DNA of 52,000 bases, taken from positions 1 through 52,000 of the forward strand of contig NW_026970932.1 of assembly GCF_963678635.1 (NCBI RefSeq). The letters run 5' to 3'. Source of the DNA: Symsagittifera roscoffensis (lineage: Eukaryota; Xenacoelomorpha; Acoela; Convolutidae). The translations under genes were made by a program, and so were the position numbers. Below, piece after piece: positions 20,470 to 30,845 of this stretch. The notes beneath the pieces were generated by a model. The model was not told the origin of the DNA, searched no databases, and saw only the letters and a program-made list of their open reading frames with translations. The first letter of the stretch is position 1. The number at the start of each line of letters is the position of its first letter.

Positions 20470-20990
20470 CCCCCATAACTGTACGAGAAATGATAACAGG
20501 TGAAATATTTTTTTCAAATTTGAGATCAGAACAACAATACCTTTCGAAAGATATTTAAAAAATCCGTCAAAAATGGCTAGTTAAAAAGTCGAAATTTGTC
20601 TGAAGAAAAAATCCCAACCCGAGCACAAATATTCCGTTATTTTTGTATCAAAAGTCGGAACAATTAGCAGGTATCAATTCAAATTATACAAAAAAGAAAA
20701 GCAAAATTTTTTAAATATATTCGAGCTTTTTTTGTAAAATCCCTCCACGAGCTATTCCACTACAAAGTAATATTGCAATATTTGAGCCCCTTTAGCTTTG
20801 TGAACAAAGACCACAGGCAAAATATTTTTAATTTTTGAACACAAGATAACAGTACTTTTTGGATCGTATCAAATTTATTTCAAAAATGGCTCAATTAAAA
20901 GTAAAAAAAATGTCTAAAAAACCACCCCGAGCGCAAATACTCAACCACCTTCTTCGAACATCGAAAAAAAGAACGATCTTATATCAAGGC
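20470..20990. repeat. Degenerate tandem pair of a dispersed repeat (~310-bp period)
   Basis: Two related blocks, 20470-20680 and 20785-20985, share 'AAATGGCT..TTAAAA', 'TCTGAA/TCTAAAAAA..CC' and a CCGAGC.CAAATA motif. A third relative is at 39720-39900, and the CCGAGCACAAATATTCCGT motif recurs near 44275. It is a noncoding dispersed repeat of unknown class. Confidence 0.45.
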
Positions 20991-21439
20991 AAAGTCCTGA
21001 TTATTCCGACTTCCATTGAAGTTAATTTGTGACAAACTACAATTTATGAACTGACAAAATATACCAAGTATTAAGTGTTAAAATTTGAATTGATACCGGA
21101 ATTGATATCTCTATTTAAATTGTCTCAAATCTTTTTGAAACTACTGAGAGTGCGGGATACACCAACGCGAATAACTATTTCTTGTATAAAACGTATCAAA
21201 TATTGATTAGTTTTAATGATCATGTACTAGATCTCCAACCGCTCTTAGAATATTGCAAGCATACTTGATTGGTGTTCTAAAATTCCAGGAAACCAAAAAC
21301 AAGATCAAAACAACGATAGCCGATTGCTGTGCAAATACCACAGATAATTAATGACACCAAAATTAAAAGGTTTTAAAAAATGACTTTTTTTATTCCAAAT
21401 TATGTCGTTGTTATGTCGTGGTGTGATGAAATAATCCGA

Positions 21440-22450
21440 ACGAAAAGCTAAAAATTAAATAGCATAGTAAAAGTGGTTAGGAAAATGACCACTTTTATAC
21501 CTCATTTTTTTGGTGTGCCGTTGCAATGACCACTTTTAACCCCCAAAGGGGTTTAAAACACCAACTTATTCAGGCACACAAGTCTAAGGGGGTTAAAATT
21601 GGTCTTTTTTTGGGTACTCTATGGAAAAGGGAATGGAAAAAAAATTTTCGTTGGTGCAAGTTTTCCCTTCTAAAAGTTAGGGGTACTGGCTTGTTTACAT
21701 GTAAAATGACGTTATATGCCTATCATATGCAACCAATTGAATCTAATGCAACTAAACTATGTGTTATATAGGACAGCAGAAGATTTTGGCAGCGTAGCTT
21801 AACTGTTGGCGGCGGTGAACGATTTCCTTCAAAAACGCGTCATTTGTAGTTGTTTACTTTTTTGTCATTTGTTTTTTATTTCTTTCACGTAATTTAAGGT
21901 AAAGCTCAATCGGCGCTGGGACTCCACAAAATAGGCATTGACCCACCAAAAATTTTTAAAAAATTTCTCTCCCAGAATCCAAAAAGGAGCCATAAAGTAG
22001 CGATATGTAGGTTTTATGGTCATCAACATACTGTTCAGAGTTAGATAATTCCTTAACTGTTGTCGCGCAAATAAATGAAATTAGAGCTGAATCTCTTAAG
22101 TATGTTCAGATGACCCTTTTAATGCTACTGGTGAAAAACATACCGAGAGGCACAGGGCGGCCGAAGCCATATAATTTTTGAATAAAGGATACTTCAGAAT
22201 CGTCTTTTGTTACTGTTTTGCAATTGCCACTTCTGGCTGCCCAATGATAGAACAACCTCTCAAGTTTTCTGAATGCACATTCGACGCCAAGTTTTAAAAA
22301 TGTTGGAGGGGAACCACGCTCAGGGCGCAAGAAAAACTTAAATTTTGGTCATAATTATCGAAAAAAAGTTTTGGAAAACGGCCCTTTTTTCTAGAAAATT
22401 GAACGAATACGTTGACTCGGGGCTATTGAGTGTGCTCCAATTTTTTCAGG
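21440..22450. other. Left palindrome arm, noncoding
   Basis: No credible gene. Bases 21440-21830, containing a repeated ATGACCACTTTTA motif, have no counterpart in the right arm, which instead carries about 510 bp of unrelated DNA at 37715-38225. From 21833 outward to 22450 the arm matches 37715-37160 inverted. Confidence 0.5.
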
Positions 22451-22451
22451 T

Positions 22452-23220
22452 GCCAGGGTTGACGTATATTCAGAAGAAATGCCTATCATACAATTTCATA
22501 TATAGAGTCTATGCAAAAAATGCTTATCTACAGTTTCCATAGAAGAAGATTGTGTGACAAACATTTTTTCAATTGAAAGCTTTTTTCGAAAACTTATCTT
22601 TAATTGGTACAAAACAATTTTTGTTACAAGAAAACAATTATAGTATTAAAAATTTTGTTGAACAAAAAAATGCTTATTAGTCAATTTATATGTGAAAAAG
22701 GTAAAATTACAAATTTGGGGTATACATTTTCGTGCTCGAATATACAATTTACGAAAAGTTGAAGCAAAATTTGACTTTTTATGTTTATAGCGTGGTCCAG
22801 CTTCTCTTTTTTACCCAAAAACACCAAAAACACAAGTAAGTGTTTTTTCTATAAGTATATATTTTTCCCATATGCTAGGATAAACATAAATTTGTAAAAA
22901 ACAGGGCTTTTTTCTGAGCCACAAGAAATTTAAAATTAAAATTTTTTTAGCTTTTATACAAAAAGTTTTGTGTTTGGTTTACAATTCTGTGCGAAAATGT
23001 GAACATTAACTCGTAACTGGCTAATATCACCAATTTTAGTTTATCTGCGTGGTAACTGACAGTTACAGATAGGATTTTTTAACTAAAATAAGTCCTTGGT
23101 TGGTGTGTTTCGGACTTTTTTGTCTGTTCAAACATTTTCATGAAATGGAAAAAAATGGTAATCACAAAATTTCATAGTAAGGAAACAAAAACTTATTATA
23201 CATTCTCAAAATACACGCAA
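22452..23220. mobile_element. Degenerate copy of the CCCGGGTTGACC DNA element (left arm)
   Basis: It starts with a decayed terminus GCCAGGGTTGACG followed by the family's CTATCATACAATTTCATA subterminal repeat. Bases 22715-23165 align with 47980-48440 of a better copy (for example the TTTGACTTTTTATGTTTATA block and the TCCTTGGTTGGTGT block). The far end is not recognisable. Its mirrored partner in the right arm is 36740-37160. Confidence 0.5.
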
Positions 23221-24009
23221 AACTACTTATGATAATTTCATAAAAATCCTAAGATTAAAATTGTGAAAATATAAGAAAACCAAAGAAGTACAAAAGCTCG
23301 CAAAAATTAAATTCAACACCTCGTTTACAATGTCCAGGCAACAAAAAAACTATTATTGACAGAAACGAAGTCAAGAGAAGGGGAAAGAAGCCAACACAAT
23401 GTTTACTTTAAAAAATCAGATCAATGATACTATCTTACTCGGTGTCGCACGGAAACTTTCTAAGCACAAAAATTACAGCAAAATGTTTGATATTTCAATA
23501 AATCAAATTCTAAGTAAAATTAAAACCTGCACTGTAAAAGTAAAATGGAAAACGATTATCTGCACCGCAGTTTCATGGGAACAATCAGTTGTAATGGATT
23601 CTATCTGCAAAACCCCATTTAACCGATTATCATGACCCATTGTAATATAACCGATTAATTTGACAATATAATCAATTTTTTTAGCCACAAACATCCATGA
23701 AAATTGATTTTTTTTTCAAAGGGAAAGACTTACACTTAATTTAATTAAGTTTACACTTGATAAAGCTTAACTTAATTTAACTAATTGAAACGTTTGGAAT
23801 AGAATTTTTCACACTTGCATTTTGTAAATTATCTGCAGACACCAAAATATAAAATCAACGTTCTGCAAATTTAGAATCCGAACGATTATTTTCATCCCAG
23901 TTCATATCAACCCTCTATCCATCAACGTTCGGCATCCACCCCTATTTTCACACTCACCCTTCTTTTGAAAAACTCAAAAACCCACTCCCAGCTTACCCGG
24001 GTCGAGATC
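23221..24009. other. Unassigned AT-rich stretch before the left LTR
   Basis: No gene seen. Around 23540-23700 are scattered AATCGATTA/ACCGATTAT-type motifs also found at 45870-46260. This stretch and the next are missing from the right palindrome arm. Confidence 0.35.
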
Positions 24010-24236
24010 CCGCTCAAAAACCGCTCAAGATATGAGCGGTTTGAGCCGTTTTTCAGCAAGATTTGAGCGGTTTGGGCGGTTTGGGCGGTTTTTTTTGGAA
24101 AAACCGCTCAAACCGCTCAAATCTTGCTTAAAAAACCGTTCAAAAACCGCTCATTTCTTGCGGTGATTTTTGAACGGTTTTTCAAGCAAGATTTGAGCGG
24201 TTCTTAAGCGGTTTTTGAGCGGTCTTATAAAGATAA
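24010..24236. repeat. TTGAGCGGTTT array with inverted copies
   Basis: About a dozen copies of the decamer TTGAGCGGTT or its complement AACCGCTCAA lie in 225 bp. A 19-bp perfect inverted repeat (AGCAAGATTTGAGCGGTTT, 24055-24073, against 24110-24128) and a third direct copy near 24184 make strong hairpins. This may be a satellite seed or the core of a foldback element. It is GC-richer than its neighbours. Confidence 0.75.
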
Positions 24237-24358
24237 CCGATTAAAACCAACCACCCACCTAATTAATCCCTCCATATTATAGCCCCACCCCCTCCTCTGC
24301 CCCTGCAATGTACCCTAACACCAACTCAATTAGGCACCATGAACCACAACCAACCCCC

Positions 24359-24695
24359 TGAACGGATATAACGGATATTCATAAAAAACTGATGCAAACT
24401 AAAACATTCAACTTTGACGTTAACTTGATACTGAACCTGACACTTAATCGTACGTACATATGTAAAACTAACCATATAGATGTCTGATCTAATTAGGCAC
24501 CTATTAAAACTAACGCCATATTCAATAGCTATTTATGAGTCTCTGTCTCTCACAGGAATTCGAGGTCAGATTCGAATCAGAAGTAACTTTACCAATTGAA
24601 TTTAAGATGTTAACATATTCTTCTTATCTCTAATAACCACAGCTTTTGTCTCAAACCGTATCCCACGACATTACGTTCTTACCGTGGGTATAACA
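24359..24695 (+). repeat. 5' LTR of left Ty3/gypsy element (element L)
   Basis: It matches 30846-31184 inverted over its full length (blocks AACTGATGCAAACTAAAACATT, ATAGATGTCTGATCTAATTAGG, GAGGTCAGATTCGAATCAGA, CGTGGGTATAACA). It begins TGAACGG and ends TAACA (TG...CA). Gag-like sequence follows immediately. The outer edge is set by loss of similarity and could be off by some bases. Confidence 0.75.
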
Positions 24696-24700
24696 GGCCG

Positions 24701-25740
24701 CAGCCAGAAATCACAAAAAACCCACTGGGTATCGCATTCTGGCAAAAAACCTCGGCGGAACCCCCAATCGAGTGGGAAAAAGGGAATCAGCAGTTGTTCC
24801 TCGAAATCGGCGCAAAAGATGGCATTAACTTGCAAAAACTAATACAAACACACCTACTGCACCTACTGTTTGAAAAACAACAAGAGCCTGGTTACGAATT
24901 CCAGACAGAGGGGGAAACTCAGACGCAGGATAGAGATAGAGGTGTCCGCAATCAAGAAAAATAGAACAGTGGGAAAATCAGTGTAGTCAACTCGATGATT
25001 TGCCTACCGTGGACAGGATACCGTGGGAAGAAACCAATATTAAAGTTTCAAGCTACATCAATCTCAGCTAGGAAAGGAGGGCCAGAGACGCCTAAGCCAA
25101 CACTATCCAGACCTAAAAATCTAGGTAACTACTACGAAAAATCCAGAAACCACCACGAAAGATTTTTGGACAAGACTACAACACCTTTTCATCAAGGAAA
25201 AACGTTCATCAAGCGTTCACAAGAAAAAACAAACAAAAACAGATATTTTGGAACAATTCCACCGTGGCCTGACGGAACTTGGAATAAAAGCAAATTTAAA
25301 ATGTCCCAACTGCAACAAAAACACTCTGGAGATAAAAATAAAAAGGGACCTCTTTACAGAAAACATGACGAACGATGTGTTACAAAAAGACTTCCTGGCA
25401 GAAACAAAGACACCCTAGCAAGCGTTTGAATGGGTGATACGTAGAGAAAAAGGCCTTGAGAATCCATTCCAAATACGAAAGCAAGGAACATCCGCATCGT
25501 CTTCCCAACAAACGGGAATAAAAGCCGAGCCTCTTGGATTCATACAAAGGAGGGGAAAGCAAAACTGCAATAATCAAAGGGGAAAAAGAGGCCGCCCTCA
25601 ATCACAACGAGGTAATAGTCAACGTCAGGGAACCCATCAAAACAATCTTGCTATAAACTCGGAAATCCTTTAGGACTTGGTCACATCCAGCAAGGTAATG
25701 CAAAGGGCAAAATTTGCAACAAATGCACCGAGCGCAAAAC
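24701..25740 (+). pseudogene. gag: Gag of element L
   Basis: The 24701-24964 frame has no ATG and reads PPIEWEKGNQQLFLEIGAKD, ending VRNQEK, like the N-terminal capsid part of a Ty3 Gag. Later pieces give LEQFHRGLTELGIKANLKCP and RDLFTENMTNDVLQKDFLAE, then the basic 25434-25673 frame (IRREKGLENPF ... QRRGKQNCNNQRGKRGRP). A degenerate zinc-binding region, CYKLGNPLGLGHIQQ...CNKC, lies near 25650-25735. At least four frameshifts or stops break it. The right arm repeats the part from about 25230 onward at 36725-36150. Confidence 0.65.
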
Positions 25741-25891
25741 ACCAGGCCAGGCTTTGCAGTTCCTCCGTCGTCAATGATATTACAGAAGAGCAAGTCCGGA
25801 ACAATCAATTCAGGACACCGACATGGTAACCTACCTGAACCACTAAAGGCAGGAGACGTTATTCCACTCGGATGACACAAGCACAAATGCG

Positions 25892-26250
25892 GTGAATTTC
25901 CAAGATCGGCAGGTAGACCAAATAACGGCAGACGACATCAACATTGTTCTCATTGTTTTCATTGACGATACAGGGTCACCAAATTCACTCCTCAACAACA
26001 AAACAGCCATCACACTGCATAACAAGCTAAAACAGGCAAAACGACCTCAACTGGGACAAAACGATGAGTCAAAGAGAATGTTGTGCTACAACGGCTACAA
26101 GATACCTTCAATCGGCAGGAAAGTTTCTCCAAATGAATCGGGAGGCTGAAAGGTCGACACCGCTTCCTTCCTTGTGGTAGACAATAAACGAGCGAATCTG
26201 CTACCCCTCATCGGCATCCACCTTTTTCAGGAAAAGCCAACTGCTAGGTC
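25892..26250 (+). pseudogene. pol: Aspartic protease of element L
   Basis: The frame contains IVFIDDTGSPNSLLNN, with the DTG triad at 25967-25975 intact, and later YNGYKIPSIGRKVSPNESGG and LPLIGIHLFQEK after a stop at about 26147. DTGSP is typical of this clade's retropepsin. The equivalent in the right arm (35644-36054) reads VFIADTGSPKSLVN and is open throughout. It follows the Gag zinc region, as expected. Confidence 0.75.
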
Positions 26251-26340
26251 AATGAACTTTCTATCATATAATGAACAGTCAGACGCATTCATAACCTACT
26301 GGGTCAAATCAACATATCTAGGACTAGGCACACGAAATTG

Positions 26341-27037
26341 ATATTCAAAAAACCACATGTTGCACACAAAATTTCCAAGCGAGTTTAAATCCTTACAACA
26401 AAAAGGACGGATAATCCCGATTCATATCCAAGAAAAGGTCGAACAAGAATTGAGATCCCTAAATCACCAAAGTCATTTTGTAAAACCTGAGAGCTGCAGT
26501 GATAAACAGTTTAGTAGCCCAATAGTATTAACATGAAAGAAAGATCAAACAATCAAAAGGCTATCGATTTAACATTAAGTAACGAGAAAGACACATTTCC
26601 TTTTATCGACAATTTTATCCCATGGAGAGTGCTCTTAACATGCTCTTAACAGGCCCTGGTGAGTGCTCTTAACATCCACAAAATTAACAAAACATACCAA
26701 AGTCGGTTGACACGTTGGACTGCCTACTCCCATTTAACTTTCAATCCATTATATCTTGATTATATCCCTCGGAACAAAATATCAACATATCGAAAAGTTA
26801 AAACAATTTTCGGATGAGTTATATCAATAAAAGATGGCCAACTGAGTAAATAAGCGTAAATTTGGATGCAAAGAGGTAGAGTGGCTGGGTTTCGTGGTAA
26901 ATAAATTCCGCACAGCACCAATGCACAAGAAAACCGAGGTGATCACAAAACTTCAACACCCTAAACTTTCAATCAAATAAAAAGCTTTATGCAGTCAGTC
27001 ACCATCTTAAATATTTTATACCAAATATCGCCCACTT
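26341..27037 (+). pseudogene. pol: Collapsed RT of element L with an RNase H fragment inserted
   Basis: KGRIIPIHIQEKVEQELRSLN and HFVKPESCSDKQFSSP are RT N-terminal relics. KAIDLTLSNEKDTFPFIDNF matches the sequence around the right arm's catalytic motif. Directly after it, 26651-26755 is a copy of the RNase H segment 27399-27490 (GGCCCTGGTGAGTGCTCTTAA...). The catalytic DD region and much of the palm are deleted. This is a rearranged relic. Confidence 0.6.
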
Positions 27038-27642
27038 GTGCAAGCCGCTAAACCACTATTATCTACGGCTAGTAAATTTCACTTCGAACAGGAAGAAAAT
27101 CACGAGCTTTTGAAAAACATCCCAACCGCAGTTCAAAACCTCATCGAAATTCGACACTTCGTAAGCAACCGTGAACCTCAAATGATATCTGATGCAAGTC
27201 GTGACAATATCGGAGCAGCCATCAAACAAGAAACCTCGGAAGGCTGGGCTAAAATTGCTTACGCCTCTCTTTTTCTAAATACATGCGGCACCAATTATTC
27301 CGTAATAGAATTAGAATTACTAGCCGCGGTGCGGGCCATTGAACATATCAAGTATTCTTTGTATGGTAGACGTTTTACTCTAATTACAGACCCCCAGGCC
27401 CTGGTGAGTGCTCTTAATATCCACAAAAATAACAAAACATACCAAAGTCGGTTGACAAGTTGGACTGCCTACTTCCATTTGACTTTGATTTCAAACATCT
27501 TTCCGGCAGTAAAATGAACCTAATCGATTATATTTTGCATCATGCGGTGGGAAAACTACGACCCTCAGCGTACTGGGAGGAACCGTTCGTAGTTGCACCA
27601 ATCGAAGATTTTATTACCTGCCTTGAATTACAAGAGAGCTAA
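27038..27642 (+). pseudogene. pol: RNase H of element L and following connection
   Basis: The 159-codon frame has SDASRDNIGAAI (Asp), YSVIELELLAAVRAIEHIKY (Glu) and RRFTLITDPQAL (Asp), the three acidic landmarks of a Ty3 RNase H. A frameshift near 27500 leads to FDFKHLSGSKMNLIDYI, the usual end of this domain, and a proline-rich linker to 27642. The domain is well conserved relative to the rest of the relic. Confidence 0.8.
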
Positions 27643-28222
27643 CAAAAAAATGAACGAAAATACAAACGGACCACTCGACCGGAACGAAAATTTACGGTTG
27701 TAATTCTTCGTAAAATTTACAATTGTAACACTGAAACCATCATTGACAAAAACACCAATTACGATATGGTTCTGCAACTACAAATGGGAATGGAGCTCCC
27801 ACCATTCAAACGAGTTTTGAGGATAGGCCACAGCGGCCAGCAAACCACACTGTCCTTCAATTCCCACCTACAAATTTCGCTAAATTCAACAAAATCCTTC
27901 AGGAACAGCCTCTCAAAACTTTACTTTTCGGATATGTAACTCATCAAGTCATACCGTCGGAAGATAGCTTTACCGTCAACAGAAGAGAAACGAACAAATC
28001 AGACCAAGTCTGTCAAACTTCAAAACCAGACCAGAGCGACGATTGCCATGCAATCACGATCGAGGAAGAGGACATACCAGTGAACCGCAAGAATCTACGG
28101 AAGGCGTTGGATATCAATTTCTTGCAGCTGCCACAGAACGAGACAGAACTTTTCAGCCCCTATTCAATAAGATCCGCCAGCAGAAATGGGACCATATTAA
28201 AGCCTGCTTTGGGCCGTACTTT
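27643..28222 (+). pseudogene. pol: Pol spacer between RNase H and integrase, element L
   Basis: Relic coding in shifting frames. Matching sequence lies inverted at 34150-33560 (for example the ATTGCCATGCAATCACGAT block near 28040 and its inverse near 33750). A frame at 28080-28376 contains RYRLSVRDNIILYNDRTVLP and ISLDTLHLAHPGQG, the start of the integrase zinc domain. Confidence 0.55.
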
Positions 28223-28774
28223 AACAAGGTACAGACTTTCAGTACGAGACAATATAATACTGTACAATGACCGGACAGTACTACCCAAACAATTCAAGAA
28301 AATCAGTCTAGATACCCTACATCTGGCACACCCAGGTCAGGGCCGTATACTGGAGACTGTCAAACACGTATGGTAACCCAAACACGTATTTAACAAGGTA
28401 CAGACTTTCAGTACGAGACAATATAATACTGTACAATGACCGGACAGTACTCCCCAAACAATTCAAGCAAATCAGTCTAGATACCCTAAACCTGGCACAC
28501 CCAGGTCAGGGCCGTATACTGGAGACTGCCAAACACGTATGGTACCCATATAATACTGTACAATGACCGGACAGTACTCCCCAAACAATTCAAGCAAATC
28601 AGTCAAGATACCCTACATCTGGCACACCCAGGTCAGGGCCGTATACTGGAGACTGCCGAACACGTATGGTAACCAAACACGTATTTAACAAGGTACAGAC
28701 TTTCAGTACGAGACAATATAATACTGTACAATGACCGGACAGTACTCCCCAAACAATTCAAGCAAATCAGTCTA
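28223..28774 (+). repeat. Tandem duplication of the integrase zinc-domain segment (169-bp unit)
   Basis: The block starting AACAAGGTACAGACTTTCAG at 28223 recurs at 28392 (169 bp later), partly at about 28549, and again at 28687 until 28774. Each unit carries the LHLAHPGQGRILE...KHVW coding segment. Copies are nearly identical, so the expansion is recent relative to the element's decay. The right arm has only one copy. Confidence 0.85.
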
Positions 28775-28775
28775 G

Positions 28776-28861
28776 AACATATCAAGTATTACTTGTATGG
28801 TAGACGTTTTACTCTAATTACAGACCCCCAGGCCCTGGTGAGTGCTCTTAACATCCACAAG
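28776..28861 (+). repeat. Displaced RNase H fragment
   Basis: About 86 bp nearly identical to 27341-27427 (GAACATATCAAGTATT...CCACAA), sitting downstream of the tandem repeats and out of order. A related fragment is at 26651. Three copies of the GGCCCTGGTGAGTGCTCTTAA segment thus exist in element L. Confidence 0.8.
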
Positions 28862-28864
28862 ATT

Positions 28865-28899
28865 TTCATGGATAATATCCCTCGGTTATTATCCATGAA
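28865..28899. repeat. 13-bp hairpin at a rearrangement junction
   Basis: TTCATGGATAATA (28865-28877) and its exact complement (28887-28899) around a 9-base loop. It lies exactly where the displaced RNase H fragment ends and the 59-bp direct repeat begins. Confidence 0.8.
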
Positions 28900-29564
28900 A
28901 CTGCAATGTGGTAAGTAAAACCACACTAATGTGTTTCCATGTTACCCAGGGATGTCGTAACATCAGCTCAGAACTGCAAAGAATGCCGTGCAAAGGATGA
29001 GAACCTAAGATTATTCCCGGAAAACACCTTTTCACCACATTAGACGCAGTGGTAGAACCTAATGAAGAAATCCAATTTGATTTTACCGGACCATTGCAGA
29101 CGAAAACAACAAGGAAATACATCCTTGTAGGGGTCGACCGCTTCTCGCGATTCTCATTGGCAAAAATTGTCACTAACAATAAGGCTAACAAAATTACAAA
29201 ATTTTGCAAACCCACAGTGTTGATCACGGCGTACCACAAAACATCACTGCGATCAATATAATTTTAATGTGAAAAATAAAAAAAATTATGAAACGTAATA
29301 TGTGGCAACTGAACTAAACAAGAAAAAGATTAAAGTGCAAAAAAAATGCAAAATTCTTCAAAAACCTCTCAAAAATTCCTTTAAAATCGATGTACAGGAA
29401 TAATTTGATATGGAAAAATATTAGGATTACAATCTTTTTTTTATCGAATTCTAAATAATTATTTTTGCAATTTTGTGTATACTGACTATAAAGATGACAA
29501 AATAGTCGGTTATTATCCATGAAACTGCAATGTGGTAAGTAAAACCACACTAATGTGTTTCCAT
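28882..29564 (+). repeat. Exact 59-bp direct repeats flanking the integrase fragment
   Basis: 28882-28940 and 29506-29564 are identical over 59 bases (beginning TCGGTTATTATCCATGAAAC and ending TGTTTCCAT). The interval between them holds the integrase fragment and an AT-rich stretch (29271-29505) with no gene. Perfect identity contrasts with the decay around it. Confidence 0.85.
28941..29270 (+). pseudogene. pol: Integrase core fragment of element L
   Basis: The frame 29049-29261 reads EEIQFDFTGPLQTKTTRK (first catalytic Asp) and YILVGVDRFSRFSLAKIV, followed after a small indel by DHGVPQN, the region just before the second catalytic Asp. The core ends abruptly at about 29270. Upstream, CKECRAKD-like sequence is readable through frameshifts (zinc-domain cysteines). 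This part of integrase is absent from the right arm. Confidence 0.75.
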
Positions 29565-29743
29565 ATATATAATTTTAGCTTGTTTCTAATATTTAAGGCT
29601 ATTAAATGGCAGTTAGCTCTAGTCAAATCATTGCTTAAGCCCTCCACAAGCATCTATTATTCCTTCTGAAATTTGTTTCTGTATAAGATATGCATTTCAT
29701 AAACGCTCAATCATGTTTCGATAACTTATTCTTGTTAGCATTG

Positions 29744-29934
29744 CGAGACCAAACTGTGCACTGGATAGGCGCACAGTTTTGTGTCTGTATGTTCCTGGAT
29801 TCCGGGGTTTAGTTTTTATGCACGCTCGAATTCTGTCGGAACGATCAAAGTAAATTAAAGAACAAAAAAGAACAAAGGGAGCGTCCATGTTGCGGAATCC
29901 GCTTACAATTCACAAAATGCACAGTTTGGCCTCG
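29744..29934. mobile_element. MITE copy 2 (191 bp)
   Basis: Termini CGAGACCAAACTGTG (29744-29758) and CACAGTTTGGCCTCG (29920-29934), with TA on the right and TG on the left. Its interior is in the opposite orientation to copies 1 and 3. Confidence 0.8.
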
Positions 29935-30237
29935 TAATGAGTTAGGTGATATAATTTTCTGCTCAAAGTTTTCTTGTGAAAATTGCGTAATTCCACCTTC
30001 CCCGCTCGAATAAATCGATCTTGGAACACAACTTGAACTTTTACTCAGAATTTTGAAATTTTGTTTTCCTAAAGATGCAAAATTGGATTCAGAGAGTGAA
30101 AAAAGAAGACTAAGAGGGGAAAAATTGCATCAACAATACGATATCCCCCAAGATCGATTTATGGAACCGGGGAGGGTGGATTTACGCAATTTTCACAAGA
30201 TAATTTTGAGGAGAAAGTTATATCACCTTAGTCATTA

Positions 30238-30384
30238 AGAGGCCAAACTGTGCAAATTGCAACTTGGACTCTCCCTTTGTTCTGTAATTCCCATTGATCG
30301 TTCCGACAAAATTTTAAAGTCTCTGGAATCCAGGAACATACAGACACAAAGTTGTGCGCCTATCCAGTGCACAGCTTGGTCTCG
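30238..30384. mobile_element. MITE copy 3 (147 bp)
   Basis: Termini AGAGGCCAAACTGTG (30238-30252) and CACAGCTTGGTCTCG (30370-30384), flanked by TA on both sides. It is shorter than the other copies by an internal deletion and is the mirror partner of copy 2 across the palindrome axis. Confidence 0.8.
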
Positions 30385-30435
30385 TAATGGTAACAAGATT
30401 AAATTATCGAAAATTTAATGAGCGTTTATGAAATG

Positions 30436-30845
30436 GATGTCTTACGTTTCATAATTTGTTTTTCAAATAAAAATTGCATTTTTAAATTTGGCTTTTTTTC
30501 AATTCAGCAGTTCAACATTGAAAAAAAGCCAGTGTATGCTAACCATCGCCATAGTAAAAAAGTGATGTTCGGCCACTTCACTCAAACGGCCCACTATCCC
30601 TCACCCGCCCACTACCTCTCCCTCTCCATTGGACGAGGGGTATTTGATGGTTGAAGGGAGGGGGTGATCTTAAGAGGGAGGGGTGTTGAGTCAACGTAAG
30701 CTCCATCACCACTTTCAACGTACCCAATCTCTCGCTAACCCATCCCCCCTGTTTAGGCCACCGCCTCCCATATTTAGGTTGACGGCTCTTGCAAGTAAAT
30801 GAACTGCTTATACGTCCAAGTAGGAGAGGGGTTGACTGAATAGGG
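30436..30845. other. GC-richer spacer between palindrome core and right LTR
   Basis: No convincing gene. Bases 30590-30780 are rich in C/T and G/A runs (CTCACCCGCCCACTACCTCTCC, then GGGAGGGGG and GGGAGGGG), unlike the AT-rich surroundings. A 78-codon frame here looks like chance. Confidence 0.4.

Larger units (their letters stand above)
24359..29270 (+). mobile_element. Left Ty3/gypsy element relic (element L)
   Basis: 5' LTR, gag, protease, scrambled RT, RNase H, integrase zinc domain (tandemly repeated) and the first part of the integrase core, in order on the + strand. The 3' part of pol and the 3' LTR are absent. The partner in the other palindrome arm (30846-36725) is the same family and lacks instead the 5' LTR and early gag. 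Stops and frameshifts occur throughout. Confidence 0.8.
29696..30435. repeat. Palindrome core with mirrored MITEs
   Basis: TTCATAAACGCTC (29696) is mirrored by GAGCGTTTATGAA (30422-30434). GATATAATTTTCT / GTGAAAATTGCG / AAATCGATCTTGG (29947-30022) are mirrored at 30146-30229. MITE copies 2 and 3 occupy mirrored positions in opposite orientation. The central 120 bp is the non-repeated axis. The strand could extrude a large cruciform. Confidence 0.8.

Noticed and set aside
24560-24600. tRNA-like GATTCGAATC in a T-loop-like context
   Set aside because: It lies inside the LTR of elements L and R, with no acceptor or D-arm around it.
25380-25601. ORF on the minus strand whose near-twin lies at 36349-36570 on the plus strand
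   Set aside because: The pair is conserved because the palindrome arms are copies. It is antisense to Gag in both places.
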